Assembly (NCBI RefSeq): GCF_963855985.1
Contig: NC_087112.1
Coordinates: 11,286,501-11,350,500 of the forward strand
Reading direction: 5' to 3'
Length of the DNA stretch: 64,000 nucleotides
Origin: Ostrinia nubilalis
Taxonomy: Eukaryota; Arthropoda; Insecta; Lepidoptera; Crambidae
Positions 33,601 through 41,622 of this stretch are shown here, in pieces. Positions within the stretch are counted from its first letter, which is position 1. Every line of letters begins with the position of its first letter. Under the pieces are notes generated by a model. It was not told where the DNA came from and made no database searches. It saw only the letters and a program-made list of their open reading frames with translations. The translations under genes were made by a program, and so were the position numbers.

Positions 33601-36600
33601 CATTTGAACAGGGCATGTTCAGGTTCCGTCTTACAAAGTTGACAATTCTTGCGTACAGCGGATGGAGTGTATGAGCCTTGCGAATTCGGTTGAGATTGGA
33701 AGTAATGTTGATTGGGTTTTACTCCAGAAGCTGTATTAGAAACAAACGACTGTGTCGGTTTCGAGTTTTTAGACTGCGATGCGAAATTCGTTTTATTATT
33801 AACGTACGGCTTATTCTGCGTAAAACATAAGCGTAAAGCATGGATTTTATTTTGTACTTTTATAAAAGTCTTGAGATCATTAAACGTAGGCATTTTTACG
33901 TGCTTAATGGATTGTTCAAATAAATTTAGAGTGTCTTTGTCTAATTTACTGAGAGCAATATGAGTCAAAATGAAATCGGAAAGGTCATCAATCTGTAAAC
34001 GTCGTAAGGCAGCTTCAGCTGAGCAATACTGCTCCAAAAATTCATCTAAAGATTGCGATTTGAAGTTTATTAATTGTTCCAAATACATAGAAGCTTGTAC
34101 TCTTATGTCTTGGTATTTTTCTAATAGGTTGTTCCAAATTATGTAATAGTTCTCACCAGTCGGTGGAATACCCGAGCAAATTGTAAGTGCTTTTCCGGAA
34201 AGTTTTCCTATAAGGTATTGAGCCTTTTCACCTGGAGACAAACCAGTGTTCTCATGAATAAGCGTTTTAAAATTTTGGTAGAAAACGGGCCACTTGGAAG
34301 GGGCTCCGTCGAAAGAGACTAGTTCTAAAGGCGGTAATTTTTTTACGAAATCCTGTTTGCGACGCTCTGTGTTGGCCTTTAGTTGTGCGATGGAGCTTTG
34401 CACCGAAAGGATGTTACAGTACAAATCGTCAAACGAGTTGAGTGCGGCAAATGTAGGTTTGAGTTCCTCATCATTTTTCATATAACATAAATTAAGTTCG
34501 TCAATAGTATCAAGAAAATCCGATCTTGTTTTTTCAATCGAATGCATGCGAGACATGAAAATTTGTTCAATCTGAGGGTCGGAGACCTTTAGGCTGAGAT
34601 CGTATAGTTCCTGAACCCTCTGAAAAAGCGCTTCTTTTTTAGCTTCAAGCAAATTAATTTTGCGTTTTACTCCCTCCATTGTATTGTAGGTGAGCAAACA
34701 CACGTACGAGAGCTAGCGTTAAAAAATGAGTTGAGTTGTGCGTATTTATTTATAATCCAGTAGGAAAATAAAATGCGTAGCGTATGTAAGCGAATTTGAA
34801 ATTGAATTGAAATAAAATTTTAAAAGATTGAATTTAAAAATACACGTGTTTACAAACAACGAGCTGACGTTTAAGTGTAAAGGATAGGAAATGAACCATG
34901 CGGCTCGGTAGGACCAGAAAGGAGTTGTAGGAGATTGGGATAGGAACGGGATGGGATACCTTCGATTGAGCAGACTCCACAGGACGGTCCAAGCTTGGTT
35001 CTTCTTTCACTTTCACAAACACTTGAATTTTTATTGAGATGAGTTTAGCGCGCGATTTGGGTTTATTTGAATTGGTTTATTTTGGATACTTATTTAGTAT
35101 TAACGCCCAGATAGGTAGGCGAAGCGGCGCGTTGCGATGCGAGAGCGAGACTGAAGGTGGGAGGGAGAGGATAGGAAAAAGGACTGTCAGAATGAGTGAT
35201 AGAATAGTGTGACATGAGTTCGAAATGTATGAGGTTTTAATGCTGGCGCGTACAGGTGGAATGATTACCGTACCATTTAGAAAGAAAGAAAAATTTTTAT
35301 TTGGTCCAAAACATTTGGTTTAAACGACAACGTTATTGAGATTTTTTATCTTTTAAAAATATACCTGCTCATAGTGCGTCACCGATACTGATGACTAATT
35401 TTTTTAGTTATAATTATATAAGTAATTTTTATTCAGGCATTCAGTTGGTGAATAATGAGCCCCGGTAGATAATGCCCGGATGTTATCAGCCGATATCGGC
35501 CCTATCTCCAGCTATAATCAATACCTTTGCAACAATCACGCAGTAGTTCATAAATTTGCAATTAGACACAGTTTTTAGTTTTATTCGTCAAACCAAATCA
35601 AATCAAGAGTTTTTATTTGCATAATATGGGTTATACAGAGATACATACATTCGTCCATTTTTATATTTTTTATTTTCATTCCTAATGAATAGTTTAGCGT
35701 AGAGTCTAAGGCTTAGACTGTCCATTGCATAACATACGAAAGCTTAAACTTGCTATCATAAAAGCGGTCTAGCAGTACGTCCAATCCGAATCCGTGAAAA
35801 TACTGCCCCGAAAGCTTTTGTATGTTATGCATTGGAAGTATAATATAGGACACGTATCTTAAATGTATTCAACCAGCCATAGTGTAGCTTTGTATGTAAA
35901 CATGATTTTGTGGGCACTGCGCTGACGCCGCTGGTGAGACGTTTCTCAAAGTTTTTATTTTATCCTGAACAAAGCAGGTATTTGACTGCAGTCACGCCTG
36001 ATGTTTATAAGTTTTTCAAAGTATATAAACATCTTAGCTACCTGCCGTCGCGGGCGCTCCATCTCCGTCTCCCGCTCGCGCTCGCGCTCCCGCTCGATGA
36101 TGAAGTCGCGCGCGCCCTCCCCCGACCCTCCGCTGCCGACGCCCCTGCGCACAGAAATACATGGTTATTGGTGGAAATTCGAAAAAATCTTTTAGAAAGG
36201 CTTAGATTCACGTATGAGGCCATTATGAGGCAGTGAAAATACTTTTCGTAACAGCGTCGTTCGCGACTATCATTCGAGTCCATAAACTTTCGAAACTATG
36301 AGGCAGTGGAAAAAAATTTCGTTCGTCGCTACAGAGGCATTTGAAACTATATACACCCTTGTTAATATTCTTGACGTTGAGAATAGATATTCGATAGTTT
36401 CAACCAAATCAATACTCTGGGATGCAGCGAAAGAGATGATGGACAGACAAAGAATCTTTGTAACCTACACGTAAATATAAACAATACAGTACAATATTAC
36501 TTAGATATTTCTAGAAATAAACTTAAGTACGAGTATGTCTCAGATCACATTCAAGATCGATCTAGCACAATACGCTTCCTTGACTACCCTCACTATCAAT

Positions 36601-39600
36601 GAACTTCCTTGTGGGTACAGTACAACACAATTTACACACTACGCTGCACATAACGCACTAATCATTTGATTATTATACTCATAGTATGTACCATGTATAA
36701 GCCGAGACTGGCAGCCCGAACTTGTGCCTGAAGTAGATCATCTCCCAGCATGTTGCGGGCGGTACTGAGACGGTATGACGGTGCGCGCGCGCCGGCTTAG
36801 GCGGAGATAAGCTCTGCCAAGATTACTCTGAGCGAGACACTTGGCCTTACACGATTATCATCGCTTTGTATGTAATACCTAAGCTATGCAGATATATCAA
36901 TATGGAGCAACGATTATCGCAATTTCTGAAGTGGGGAAATTCACTGGCTTGGTATATTACGACATTTCCCTAAGTTAACAAGAAACTTCAGTTGGCTAAC
37001 TGTGCATCGAGTATGCCTAAAAAAATGATTTTGTCATCAATCTTATGTAAGTCTACGAGACTACGAGATTTTTCCATAGTCCCAGTCTTAGACCCGCAGT
37101 AAACAACGAATACCTACTTACCTACCTATTTATGATAGTTTGAGTTTCCTAGATGTGAGTATTTATCTTCTTACTACTACTTAATCGAATCCCAAAGTTT
37201 AATATTTGGTTTCACTCCATTTCACTCCATAACTGTTGTGACACATTCACTTTCATATTCTTAAAAGTTTATATTTTGTACTACTAGTTATGATTCAAAC
37301 ATCATTTTGACTCACTCTTTGCACGATTGAATGTTAATACCTACTGAATTTATTTTACTCTTAGTTCGGTATCCAATCCCGAGATTAGATTGGTGGATTG
37401 ATAAGCGCGAGATTCCTTAAGCATGTCGCAACACTACACTCTGATAATGCCAGGGCTGTCAGGTCAGAGCACAATAGCTGATACACACTGACGAGTCTCA
37501 AGAACTAAACAGACAGTGAGTGCTCAGACATGGCCTATGACAGCCCTGGACTAAGACAACGAGTTTACAAATACAAGATCGATAAAAAACTTGATAGATG
37601 ACTCAATGTGCATTTTTTCTTATCATCATAGTAGTATTTCAGAATATTCTAATACCTCTTCTAAATGTAAAAAGTTTGTAATGAAAATTTTCTTAATCGA
37701 TGTTTATGAAGTTCCTAATTATTTGGTAATCCTATTTTCAATTTTCCTCTCGTATAAAGCCTGAGTCTATCTCTTGGACTCTTGCGATTCTTACTTCAGT
37801 GCATTGAGTTCCTCGACGAGCGTCTGCGCAGCCACGTCGTGGCACTGGAAGATGTGCAGCTCGCGGCGCGGCAGGGGCGCGTCGGGCCCGGCCGGCGGGC
37901 CCCCGGCGCCGGGCCCGGGCCCGGGGCCCGCGGGCGCGCCCACCACGAACGCCAGCACGTTGTTGTACAGCTCCGCCGGCTCCGGCGACGTGAAGGCGGT
38001 CGGCGAGTGCACCCACGACGCCGGGAACCGCTCCATTATTGACTGCAAGTACAAGGCGATCGGTAGTTTTTAATAATTTTCTATCCTTAAAAGCTCTGAC
38101 AATGAGTCTGAAGAAAATGATCTGAAATCGATTCAAAACCTCTTCCTGTTAAACCACGGAAATGTTAGGAAAGTATTGAATAATTTATAGTGATAATAAA
38201 TGATCAAAATAAGATCGCTCGAGTCGGAAAACGGATATCTATTACCATTAGATAATGAGACTCGCGCATTTGTTGATAATGTTTAAACTTTCAATTCCAG
38301 CAGCATTCCTAAGCGTTTAAGGCGAAAGCAATGAAAGTGAAACTTGACAATCAATATGCCGGACATAATACACCTGCTAGAGGCTTAAAAATGCTCACTG
38401 AAAGTTGATAAAAGTGTGGATTCAAGGGATTAAAGTTGGTTGGCAGTATTAATTCAAGGAAATTCTTAAAAACATATTATTAACGACATTCAGATTTAAT
38501 GGGAATATCATTTTGTAGGCTATTCTCAATTCGAAATTGTAATTGAAAATGGTATCTAATAGTAAAGATGCTTGTAACTTTACACATACCCCGGTCTCGT
38601 AATCCATGACGAGTACCCATTGCCCCTCCAGGCTCAGTTGCATTTTTTGGCTCCATATTCCTAGAAAAGAGAAAGCGGTTCGATTAGATAACATGACAGA
38701 CAGTAATAAAAACATAATATGAAAGGTACGTTATAACGCGACAGATATGTACCATCATGGCCAAATGGAAGAGAGTTGAATATTATTCAAAATCAGTAGT
38801 TTTATGCTGCGTCTCTCACTCTGAGGTAGTAAAAAGTTTCAGGGATGGTTAAAACTGGAGTATTGGAATTGATTGTAAGTTTTGTGTGACAGGATTTCCA
38901 CAAAAATACGGAAGAATTATTTTCAATTACTTATAGCAGTAAGTAAATGGAGCATAGTGGCGAATACTAAACCGTCTACATAATATAGACAACATACATT
39001 ACATAGTGTACATAATTTTATGAAAAGCACTCATAATCAGTGAAAAGCTCTTAATTGACTGCAAAAATCAGGCAGTCAAAAACAGTTTTGACTGTATCAG
39101 CAGCAGCGACGCTGTAGTATGCGGGTTGCTTTAAAAGCTCCACCATATGGCATGATGTGTTTGTAAAGTACAAGGCGACTGACCGTTGGTCTTCTCGAGC
39201 TGCAGCAGGCGGCGCATGCCGTCGGCCGGGTACACGATGCCCGTCTCGCGCGTCACCGTGAACGTGGCCAGGTGCTCCAGCACGTACACCGTGCGCTCGC
39301 CATCTCCGCCCTGCGAAAGAGAACCACATTGACAATCATCAGCATATTACTAAATCAACGAGCTTGACATCTTCATCATAATTATCATCATTTCAGCCAC
39401 AGGACGTCCGCTGCCGAACATAGGGCTCTCCCAATGATTTCATCGTCCTTGAGCCACGTCCATCGCCTACAAGCTTGACATACTCCCTGGAAAATTCACA
39501 ATTTTCCTGTATTCTATGGAGATATTATTAGAACACTATCAACGAATCAAACGTTTATTTTCAGATATTTCTGAGTTAATTTCAGTCATTGAAAATAAAA

Positions 39601-40328
39601 TAATCTCTATTAGACTTCAACATTATTAATAAAAACAATTTTTAATGCATATTATGCTTGCTTAAACTATTTTGTAAACTCGTACATAATATCCGTATCA
39701 TAATAAATCTAAGTAAAACCAGTAAAACTGACTGTACCATGGACGAAAATGTTGTGCAAATGCGGGTGGATGAAGAAAATTCATCGCGCCCGAGCGGACG
39801 ACGCCGCGTCTCTTCAGTCTGCCCGCGACCGTGGCTCGTGTCGGTGCAACCGAGTCGAAACGTCGGGGAGGTAAATACCTTTTTACCTTTTTAAAAGTGT
39901 TTGTGTGTTGTAATCCCGTAGTAGTGAACATCCAGTCAATATCAAACATTTTGTATTAGTTCATTGTGTATGTCGAAGTCTCGTTATTAACAACAATACT
40001 ATACACTATATTAATGTTAGACTGTTGTTGAAAGAAACAGAATGAAAAAAGTGGGTTGGATGCTTGTGTGCAGATATTAGGATTTAGTGAACGTGTTTGT
40101 TTAGAAAAAAGTGAAACTATGCTTCTTGACGTAGACTGTCGTAAGCAGTCAGGTGCTCATAAAGTCCAGTGACGTGTAGAAGCGTCGGGCACGCACCTCG
40201 GGAGGCGCGCCGCGCAGCCCCGCCAGCTCGTCGAACTCGTCGAGCGCGCGCTGCGTGTCCCCGCGCGAGCGCTGCGTGTCGCCGCGGGAGCGCTGCGGGT
40301 CCTGCGCGCGCGCGCCGCGCAGCGCCAT
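18573..40328 (-). CDS. aru: Eps8 family scaffold (arouser orthologue), 17 coding exons, 814 aa
   Basis: Actin-regulating adaptor. In the family it couples receptor tyrosine kinase signalling to Rac through Abi/Sos and caps or bundles actin with its C-terminus. Exons, 5' to 3' on minus: 40328-40197, 39310-39184, 38660-38590, 38042-37795, 36144-36042, 28454-28389, 27815-27259, 26844-26752, 26601-26455, 26005-25920, 25251-25127, 24120-23977, 23196-23148, 20495-20385, 20021-19897, 19416-19228 and 18644-18573. They join in frame to 2445 nt including TGA; vertebrate Eps8 is about 820 aa. Domain order: PTB (about 45-192), RE-repeat linker, central Eps8 region (about 280-440), SH3 (about 560-612), Pro run, SAM-like effector (729-814). 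One intron is GC-AG. A 6.4-kb retrotransposon sits in intron 5. The start is the first ATG after an acceptor at 40371. Confidence 0.93.
19228..19416 (-). CDS. aru: aru exon 16 (SAM-like effector core)
   Basis: Encodes NPDEVVNWLEAKGFSERAQK, then GHQLFALGRAQLERALG and LYSQVLVQRN. It matches the C-terminal actin-binding bundle of Eps8. Donor GTGAGT, phase 0. Confidence 0.95.
19676..19888 (-). mobile_element. LINE 3' fragment beside aru exon 15 donor
   Basis: The minus strand encodes GRAPTRWSDAVRNTVGGSLH and then AVHTAYDRSLWRN, a reverse-transcriptase C-terminus of a different family from the GATGAT-tailed LINE. It is followed by a GAGGAAGAGG-type tail. Confidence 0.75.
19897..20021 (-). CDS. 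aru: aru exon 15
   Basis: Encodes SELNEELKMVLPAIQNRKNK and LDFKKTPDIFIDQ. It corresponds to the amphipathic helix region that precedes the SAM-like bundle and takes part in actin capping in Eps8. A LINE fragment begins within about 10 nt of its donor. Confidence 0.9.
20385..20495 (-). CDS. aru: aru exon 14 (poly-proline)
   Basis: Encodes EKPAAA, twelve prolines, then APAPAPVPAPVPVKTDTMK. It parallels the Pro-rich stretch after the SH3 of vertebrate Eps8, which binds IRSp53-type SH3 domains. Phase 1 both ends. Confidence 0.85.
20596..22951. other. aru intron 13, AT-rich
   Basis: Most of this 2.5-kb intron holds no feature I can support. A GC-rich patch near 21925-22010 and the possible short-form polyadenylation signal (TTTATT at 22652-22657) are the only landmarks. 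Confidence 0.5.
23044..23196 (-). CDS. aru: aru exon 13, with alternative end (stop at 23044)
   Basis: The exon opens EGGGRGSGGSSPTGAP. A donor GGTAGG at 23147 gives phase 1, exactly what exon 14 needs, so 23196-23148 belongs to the long form. If the donor is not used, the frame runs through a Gly-Ala repeat to RRERLGKKGEFRYF and TAG (23046-23044). That gives a 683-aa protein with no proline run or effector domain. An AATAAA on minus at 22657-22652 could end such a transcript. Confidence 0.75.
   Translation of the reverse strand, partial: EGGGRGSGGSSPTGAPGRAGGAGGAGGAGGAGADWIRRERLGKKGEFRYF
23293..23598 (-). mobile_element. tRNA-headed SINE, copy 2
   Basis: Reverse-orientation copy of the SINE at 14890, with the same head, B box and body and an A-rich end at the low-coordinate side. 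It lies in aru intron 12 and ends about 97 nt before the exon 13 acceptor. Confidence 0.88.
23977..24120 (-). CDS. aru: aru exon 12 (SH3, second half)
   Basis: Encodes VLDDSRKWWKARNRRGATAH and VPHTIVAPAF, including the WW pair and the VP(N/H) strand of SH3, then a Pro-rich tail to YTHYQ. Phase 0 both ends. Confidence 0.95.
24294..24745 (-). mobile_element. RTE-like LINE fragment, left arm of an inverted pair
   Basis: The minus strand reads RISKLKWQWAG, and after an interruption the (V/I)GRPP-type terminal segment with a GATGAT tail at 24294. A 128-bp inverted-repeat element interrupts it (24465-24592). It faces the plus-strand copy at 24795-25066. Confidence 0.75.
24465..24592. mobile_element. 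MITE nested in the LINE
   Basis: The host LINE sequence is continuous across this insert when compared with the plus-strand copy. The insert ends are inverted (GTGTTAACTACCCATT and AATGGATAGTTAACAATG), about 31 nt each with mismatches. The outermost GTAC may include the target duplication. Confidence 0.7.
24795..25066 (+). mobile_element. RTE-like LINE fragment, right arm
   Basis: The plus strand encodes SDIARRISKLKWQWAGHIVR, then GRPPTRWTDDIVKVAGKRWT and KALGEAYVQQWKSYG with stop and (GAT)n tail. It ends 60 nt from the aru exon 11 donor. Confidence 0.82.
25127..25251 (-). CDS. aru: aru exon 11 (SH3, first half)
   Basis: Encodes VVRVTYPRTANNDKELTVVR and GEYLE, the first strands of the SH3 domain. 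The frame requires splicing after GAG, where the intron starts GCACGT rather than GT. Confidence 0.88.
25678..25795 (-). mobile_element. decayed LINE 3' end, another family
   Basis: CATCATCATCAACAGC, then CAGTCCACTGCTGGAC and CCACGCTTGGCAGGCGGG resemble a common lepidopteran LINE tail. It lies in aru intron 10. Assigned by resemblance only. Confidence 0.5.
25920..26005 (-). CDS. aru: aru exon 10 (linker)
   Basis: Encodes SGRTLTREDSGSAASSPERE and PPYRPERDD between TTGCAG and GTCAGT. Ser/Pro-rich and probably disordered, just before the SH3 domain. Confidence 0.85.
26076..26191. mobile_element. MITE, Harbinger-like, copy 2
   Basis: Same inverted ends as the element at 12284 and again flanked by TAA (26073-26075 and 26192-26194). 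The inner 40 nt differ. In aru intron 9. Confidence 0.85.
26455..26601 (-). CDS. aru: aru exon 9 (Gly/Ala-rich linker)
   Basis: Low-complexity GAGGAGASPAGGAGGG, then AYAYDRDERDDIYGEQYAPY. Splice phases (2 and 2) and frame are consistent with neighbours. It may be alternatively used. Confidence 0.82.
26752..26844 (-). CDS. aru: aru exon 8
   Basis: Encodes EQWKTAIPPYHPVFMDGWSP and DYQVDDQPLR. It matches the IPPYxPxFxxGW segment after the central block. Confidence 0.92.
27259..27815 (-). CDS. aru: aru exon 7 (central Eps8 region)
   Basis: The longest exon. It encodes YEQDIAILNRCFDDIEKFIA, a basic RRRR stretch, LALRTRPPPERDFVDVLQKF, PELVHFLFTPLALIVDAA and LWHSLGDAWLIPR. These match the most conserved central block of Eps8 proteins. 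Phase 2 out. Confidence 0.95.
28389..28454 (-). CDS. aru: aru exon 6 (22 codons)
   Basis: Encodes SRAAMERMYHTYTRQQWEAV and LV in phase 0 at both ends, between CCGCAG and GTGAGT. It lies about 400 nt downstream of the retrotransposon insertion. Confidence 0.8.
28869..29197 (-). repeat. 3' LTR of the BEL/Pao element
   Basis: 329 bp, on plus from TGTAGGAGATTGGGATAGG to GCTGGCGCGTACA. Same length and, by eye, same sequence as 34926-35254. Confidence 0.95.
29385..34679 (-). CDS. BEL/Pao gag-pol polyprotein, 1764 aa, uninterrupted
   Basis: One frame from ATG at 34679 to stop at 29385; a GTG eight codons upstream is not needed. In order: DUF1759-type gag, Cys/His zinc knuckles (about 375-410, CLNC and CSVC motifs), an aspartic protease with DTGS (about 498), a Pao-type reverse transcriptase with YMDD (about 911), an RNase H-like segment with AFSDSTVTLTWI, and an integrase with a zinc-binding CNIC, catalytic Asp in SVDYAG (about 1464) and SDGGTNF (about 1530), and Glu in GITE (about 1584). 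A C-terminal DUF5641-like domain ends it. No envelope gene and no frameshift or stop were seen, so it could be active. Confidence 0.95.
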   Translation of the reverse strand: MEGVKRKINLLEAKKEALFQRVQELYDLSLKVSDPQIEQIFMSRMHSIEKTRSDFLDTIDELNLCYMKNDEELKPTFAALNSFDDLYCNILSVQSSIAQLKANTERRKQDFVKKLPPLELVSFDGAPSKWPVFYQNFKTLIHENTGLSPGEKAQYLIGKLSGKALTICSGIPPTGENYYIIWNNLLEKYQDIRVQASMYLEQLINFKSQSLDEFLEQYCSAEAALRRLQIDDLSDFILTHIALSKLDKDTLNLFEQSIKHVKMPTFNDLKTFIKVQNKIHALRLCFTQNKPYVNNKTNFASQSKNSKPTQSFVSNTASGVKPNQHYFQSQPNSQGSYTPSAVRKNCQLCKTEPEHALFKCSYFRSKNAPTRYSLVKKCNFCLNCLGFHNVKYCKSQNRCSVCQRKHHTLIHIDNFNVNRPMTSQQLTCSATLSPTDASMSAPGPVTPPLQSMPTNNVSLSAVTPSIADESSTTVLLPTASVYTYDNNKTCQKLRVFLDTGSMSNFITNKCCARLNLKVNPLPTTIKGIGQSESVSLGYVSFIIASRFDPRCKYTINARVIDTITDYLPNVKVDITQLSHLQGLPMADDSFDIPAEVDCLLGNEIFPLLLGSNKITSPQSSVIAIETTLGYLAMGRAQCYSAHSRNDNKAFFCNVDSHSLESLTQRFWELESVPTKRHISPDDDICENIFQSTHSRDDSGTYTVSLPFKLDPSELGDSYFTARRRFYNLEKRLDSTPGLRTNYNENIQDCIDRGFLSKVENASNSEGNTPNYYIPHHAVYRPDKLTSKTRVVLDASCKTTSGKSLNDVLYTGPNLQSNIFDLLINLRIFSVALSADIEKMYFCVKLDQNHHPFQRILFRFDPESPIDTYQYNRVSFGVSSSPYLAMRVVRQLAEDERANYPIAASEAQSCMYMDDYVSSMDGLEKAEQSYHQMVKMFMAGGFKMVKWISNNPELINKIPDSHKNPQLVEFDTDSEITTKIIGMQWQPNDDVFLYKINSTNSDQCTKRTILSATARLFDPLGLLGPVTAFLKLLIQECWQRELEWDQPVPDSIKNKWNRFDSEINYLSQLKISRHIGITAGCHVTIMGFADASEVCYGAVVYVRVSSDADSPGEVFLIASKSRVAPLKKISLARLELCAALLLTNLLLSVRDSIENRYPVNSIYAFSDSTVTLTWIHSPAYKFHTFVANRITEINSKLNAKIWYHVNGNENPADVISRPVTPKALLNQLNWFHSPQWTAQPISQWPIEPFQVSSNSVRLEEKTIALVSETNSQSNSHFFDRLIDRISTYPKLLRATVYVLRFAKILRSNGVVTSSDLELAELYLVRHIQALFFTQDMHAIKNNKPFNKSLLKLNPFIDSDNILRVGGRLTHSQLNYGQKHPIILSPKHRFTQLLVDYFHVCNLHTGPSLLLSLLRQKFWILSARNLVRQRVHQCNICFRLNPKSTNPLMGDLPSFRVSEAKAFVYTSVDYAGPFFITHIRRRGVKSQKAYICLFCCLTTKALHIELVSDLSSDLFLAAFRRFICRRGPVSMIYSDGGTNFIGAKRKLDEIYALLESDSHKNYLSSHLAEQRIKFLHSPPYGPHFNGITEINVRYVKTHLYKVIGLQVLTYEEFNTVLVQIEGLLNSRPLCVLSSDPSDISALTPNHFLNITPLKFLPVENVSDISDNRLTRYQLVNKLVQSFWRRWSQEYLTSLQRREKWNTVTKPIDVGSVVVIKDDNAHPLCWPLGVVVEVYPGKDKIIRTLKIRTATGTYVRPVVRVCPLPLQ
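34926..35254 (-). repeat. 5' LTR of the BEL/Pao element
   Basis: Partner of 28869-29197. As element and aru share orientation, its promoter would read toward aru exons 6-17. Confidence 0.95.
35260..36041. other. aru intron 5, distal part
   Basis: AT-rich intron between the retrotransposon and exon 5. Around 35590-35640 there is a LINE-tail-like AAATCAAATCAA and TTTTTATTT stretch. Nothing else is supportable. Confidence 0.5.
36042..36144 (-). CDS. aru: aru exon 5 (Arg-Glu repeat linker)
   Basis: Encodes a Gly-rich start, ARDFIIE, then an alternating RE run and RPRRQ. The RE run likely forms a charged single helix. It is the last exon before the intron holding the BEL/Pao element. Confidence 0.82.
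36145..37794. other. aru intron 4
   Basis: No coding content recognised. It holds a 100-bp inverted-repeat unit at 37450-37549. Confidence 0.5.
37450..37549. repeat. 100-bp inverted-repeat unit
   Basis: Ends CCAGGGCTGTCA and TGACAGCCCTGG are perfect 12-nt inverted repeats, with further imperfect pairing inside (GAGCAC / GTGCTC). Probably a MITE; CAGGG ends suggest hAT, but no 8-bp duplication is visible. Confidence 0.6.
37795..38042 (-). CDS. aru: aru exon 4 (PTB, end)
   Basis: Encodes SIMERFPASWVHSPTAF, then ELYNNVLAFVVG, a Gly-Pro-Ala-rich loop and RRELHIFQCHDVAAQTLVEE. HxFQCDEV is the PTB C-terminal signature of Eps8. The GC-rich loop is an insertion relative to vertebrates. Confidence 0.92.
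38590..38660 (-). CDS. aru: aru exon 3 (PTB)
   Basis: Encodes IWSQKMQLSLEGQWVLVMDY and ETG, the family W-(T/S)-Q-x-M strand pair. Donor GTATGT. Confidence 0.92.
39184..39310 (-). CDS. aru: aru exon 2 (PTB, first part)
   Basis: Encodes ERTVYVLEHLATFTVTRETG and then DGMRRLLQLEKTN. It corresponds to the vertebrate Eps8 PTB segment in which VEHLFTFV and DGIRKLK occur. Confidence 0.92.
39376..39450 (-). mobile_element. RTE-like LINE 3' tail, short
   Basis: CATCATTTCAGCCACAGGAC and the following bases match the 3' end seen at 10984 and 53072. In aru intron 1, about 65 nt before the exon 2 acceptor. Confidence 0.7.
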
Positions 40329-40371
40329 CGTGTCCTCACGCAAGCGCTACGCCCATCGCACAAGGGGATAT
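40197..40371 (-). CDS. aru: aru exon 1 with start codon (coding 40328-40197)
   Basis: After a CTGTTGCAG acceptor there is a 43-nt leader, then ATG. It encodes 44 residues with a duplicated QRSRGDT heptad and RALDEFDELAGL, ending APPE, phase 0, before GTGCGT. Further 5' untranslated exons must lie upstream. Confidence 0.8.
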
Positions 40372-40418
40372 CTGCAACAGAAGCAGCTGCGGTGAGTCAC
40401 CTTCTTCACATTCTTAGC

Positions 40419-40568
40419 CTAGGCGCAGAACACCGATTTTTAGTTGTCCGATAGTTGTTGTTGTATGGAAGTGCGCACACTACACCGATTTGGTATCGGC
40501 TAATTTTTCATACAAATTGGAAATCGATCCAATTATCGGCTAACTAAAAATCGGTAGTCTGCGCCTAG
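40419..40568. mobile_element. MITE just upstream of aru exon 1
   Basis: Inverted ends CTAGGCGCAG and CTGCGCCTAG, followed inward by ACCGATTTTTAGTT and its complement. 150 bp in total, about 50 nt beyond the acceptor of the first coding exon. Confidence 0.75.
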
Positions 40569-41585
40569 ACTACGAGTAAGTGTCCTTTCTTATGAAAGCC
40601 TTATTGAACTTTATTTTTTGTATACCTATTCGTATAAATAAACGCATATTCAGCCCAAGGTCGCACTTAAACTACAGTACAGCACATTATAGGTAATTTT
40701 ATATCGATTTGAAATTAGGATAGCCAAAAATGCATGAGTCTCGAGGTTGGTTTCGCTAATACAATAATATTAAACCTGCAGCATTGGTCGCATTTTCCAA
40801 GTATCGCATTCATGTTCAAATTCTCATGGAAAATTCAGAATTTTGACGTAATGGGTATCCAACAGAATGTTTAGTATTGTGTTGAGTGCCCGTTAATGGT
40901 AGTTGACGTTTTCACCTGGTGAAAATAATGTCCTTGGCGGATGCGCGCGGTGAAATGGCGGCGCGTGCGCAGCGTGCCTGAGCGATGGCGCGGCGGAGGT
41001 TTTCTAGTCGCTCGCTAAATTAAACCAATCTATTGGCAGTACAGGCACTAGTTCCAATAGATTGAAAGTAAGGCATTATTAGTCTAATTGAAAGACTTGA
41101 AAGCCTATTAGTATTCATTAGTCTAGCCTCATTAGTTTATTATAACAATGCTGTATAATTGCTCAGCTTACTTAAATGTCTTTACATTTCGATATTCGGG
41201 TTTTCTTCACGTCGTAGCGTAATGATTATTTGTTTCCCTTTATAGATATAGATTTATCAAGGTATTCATAAAACAAATAAAAAATCTAAAGATGAATGAA
41301 GTAAAGGGCGATTTAAAAGTTAATTATAATAATGCCGCAATCGATCATTTCTTGCGTTTAGATGATGCCAAGCGCCTTATACGGGCACGTGATGAGTGAT
41401 CCCGAGGCTGCTGCGTAGGCCCGCGAGCGCTGGTGGTGGGCGAGTCTGCTGGGATGACTGTTGCCAGAGTAGTTTAGTCAGGGCATTTTAAAGATTGTCA
41501 GTTTATTTATTTATTTTAATTGTATCATTGTAATTACCTTCTCATTAAATAATGTTAAGTATTGTAAGTGTATTGTCGATGATAC

Positions 41586-41622
41586 TGAATAAACATTTTT
41601 TCTTTCTTTCTTTCTTTCTATT
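41586..41622. repeat. LINE-like tail with TTTC microsatellite
   Basis: ACTGAATAAACATTTTTT followed by (CTTT)n, like the 3' tail of a retroposed sequence. The parent family is not recognised. Confidence 0.5.

Larger units (their letters stand above)
28869..35254 (-). mobile_element. complete BEL/Pao LTR retrotransposon
   Basis: 6386 bp bounded by two 329-bp LTRs that look identical by eye, inside GGTGG target duplications (28864-28868 and 35255-35259), the 5-bp size usual for BEL/Pao. It is in the same orientation as aru, in intron 5. Reading on minus: 5' LTR, a leader with a possible primer-binding site (TGGTCCTACCGAGC, starting about 10 nt after the LTR), one polyprotein, a G-rich polypurine tract (complement of 29198-29209), 3' LTR. 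Intact reading frame and matching LTRs indicate a recent insertion. Confidence 0.96.

Noticed and set aside
29385..34679. Endogenous retrovirus or host gene
   Set aside because: Pao-type RT, 5-bp duplication, LTRs and the absence of any envelope frame make it a BEL/Pao retrotransposon.
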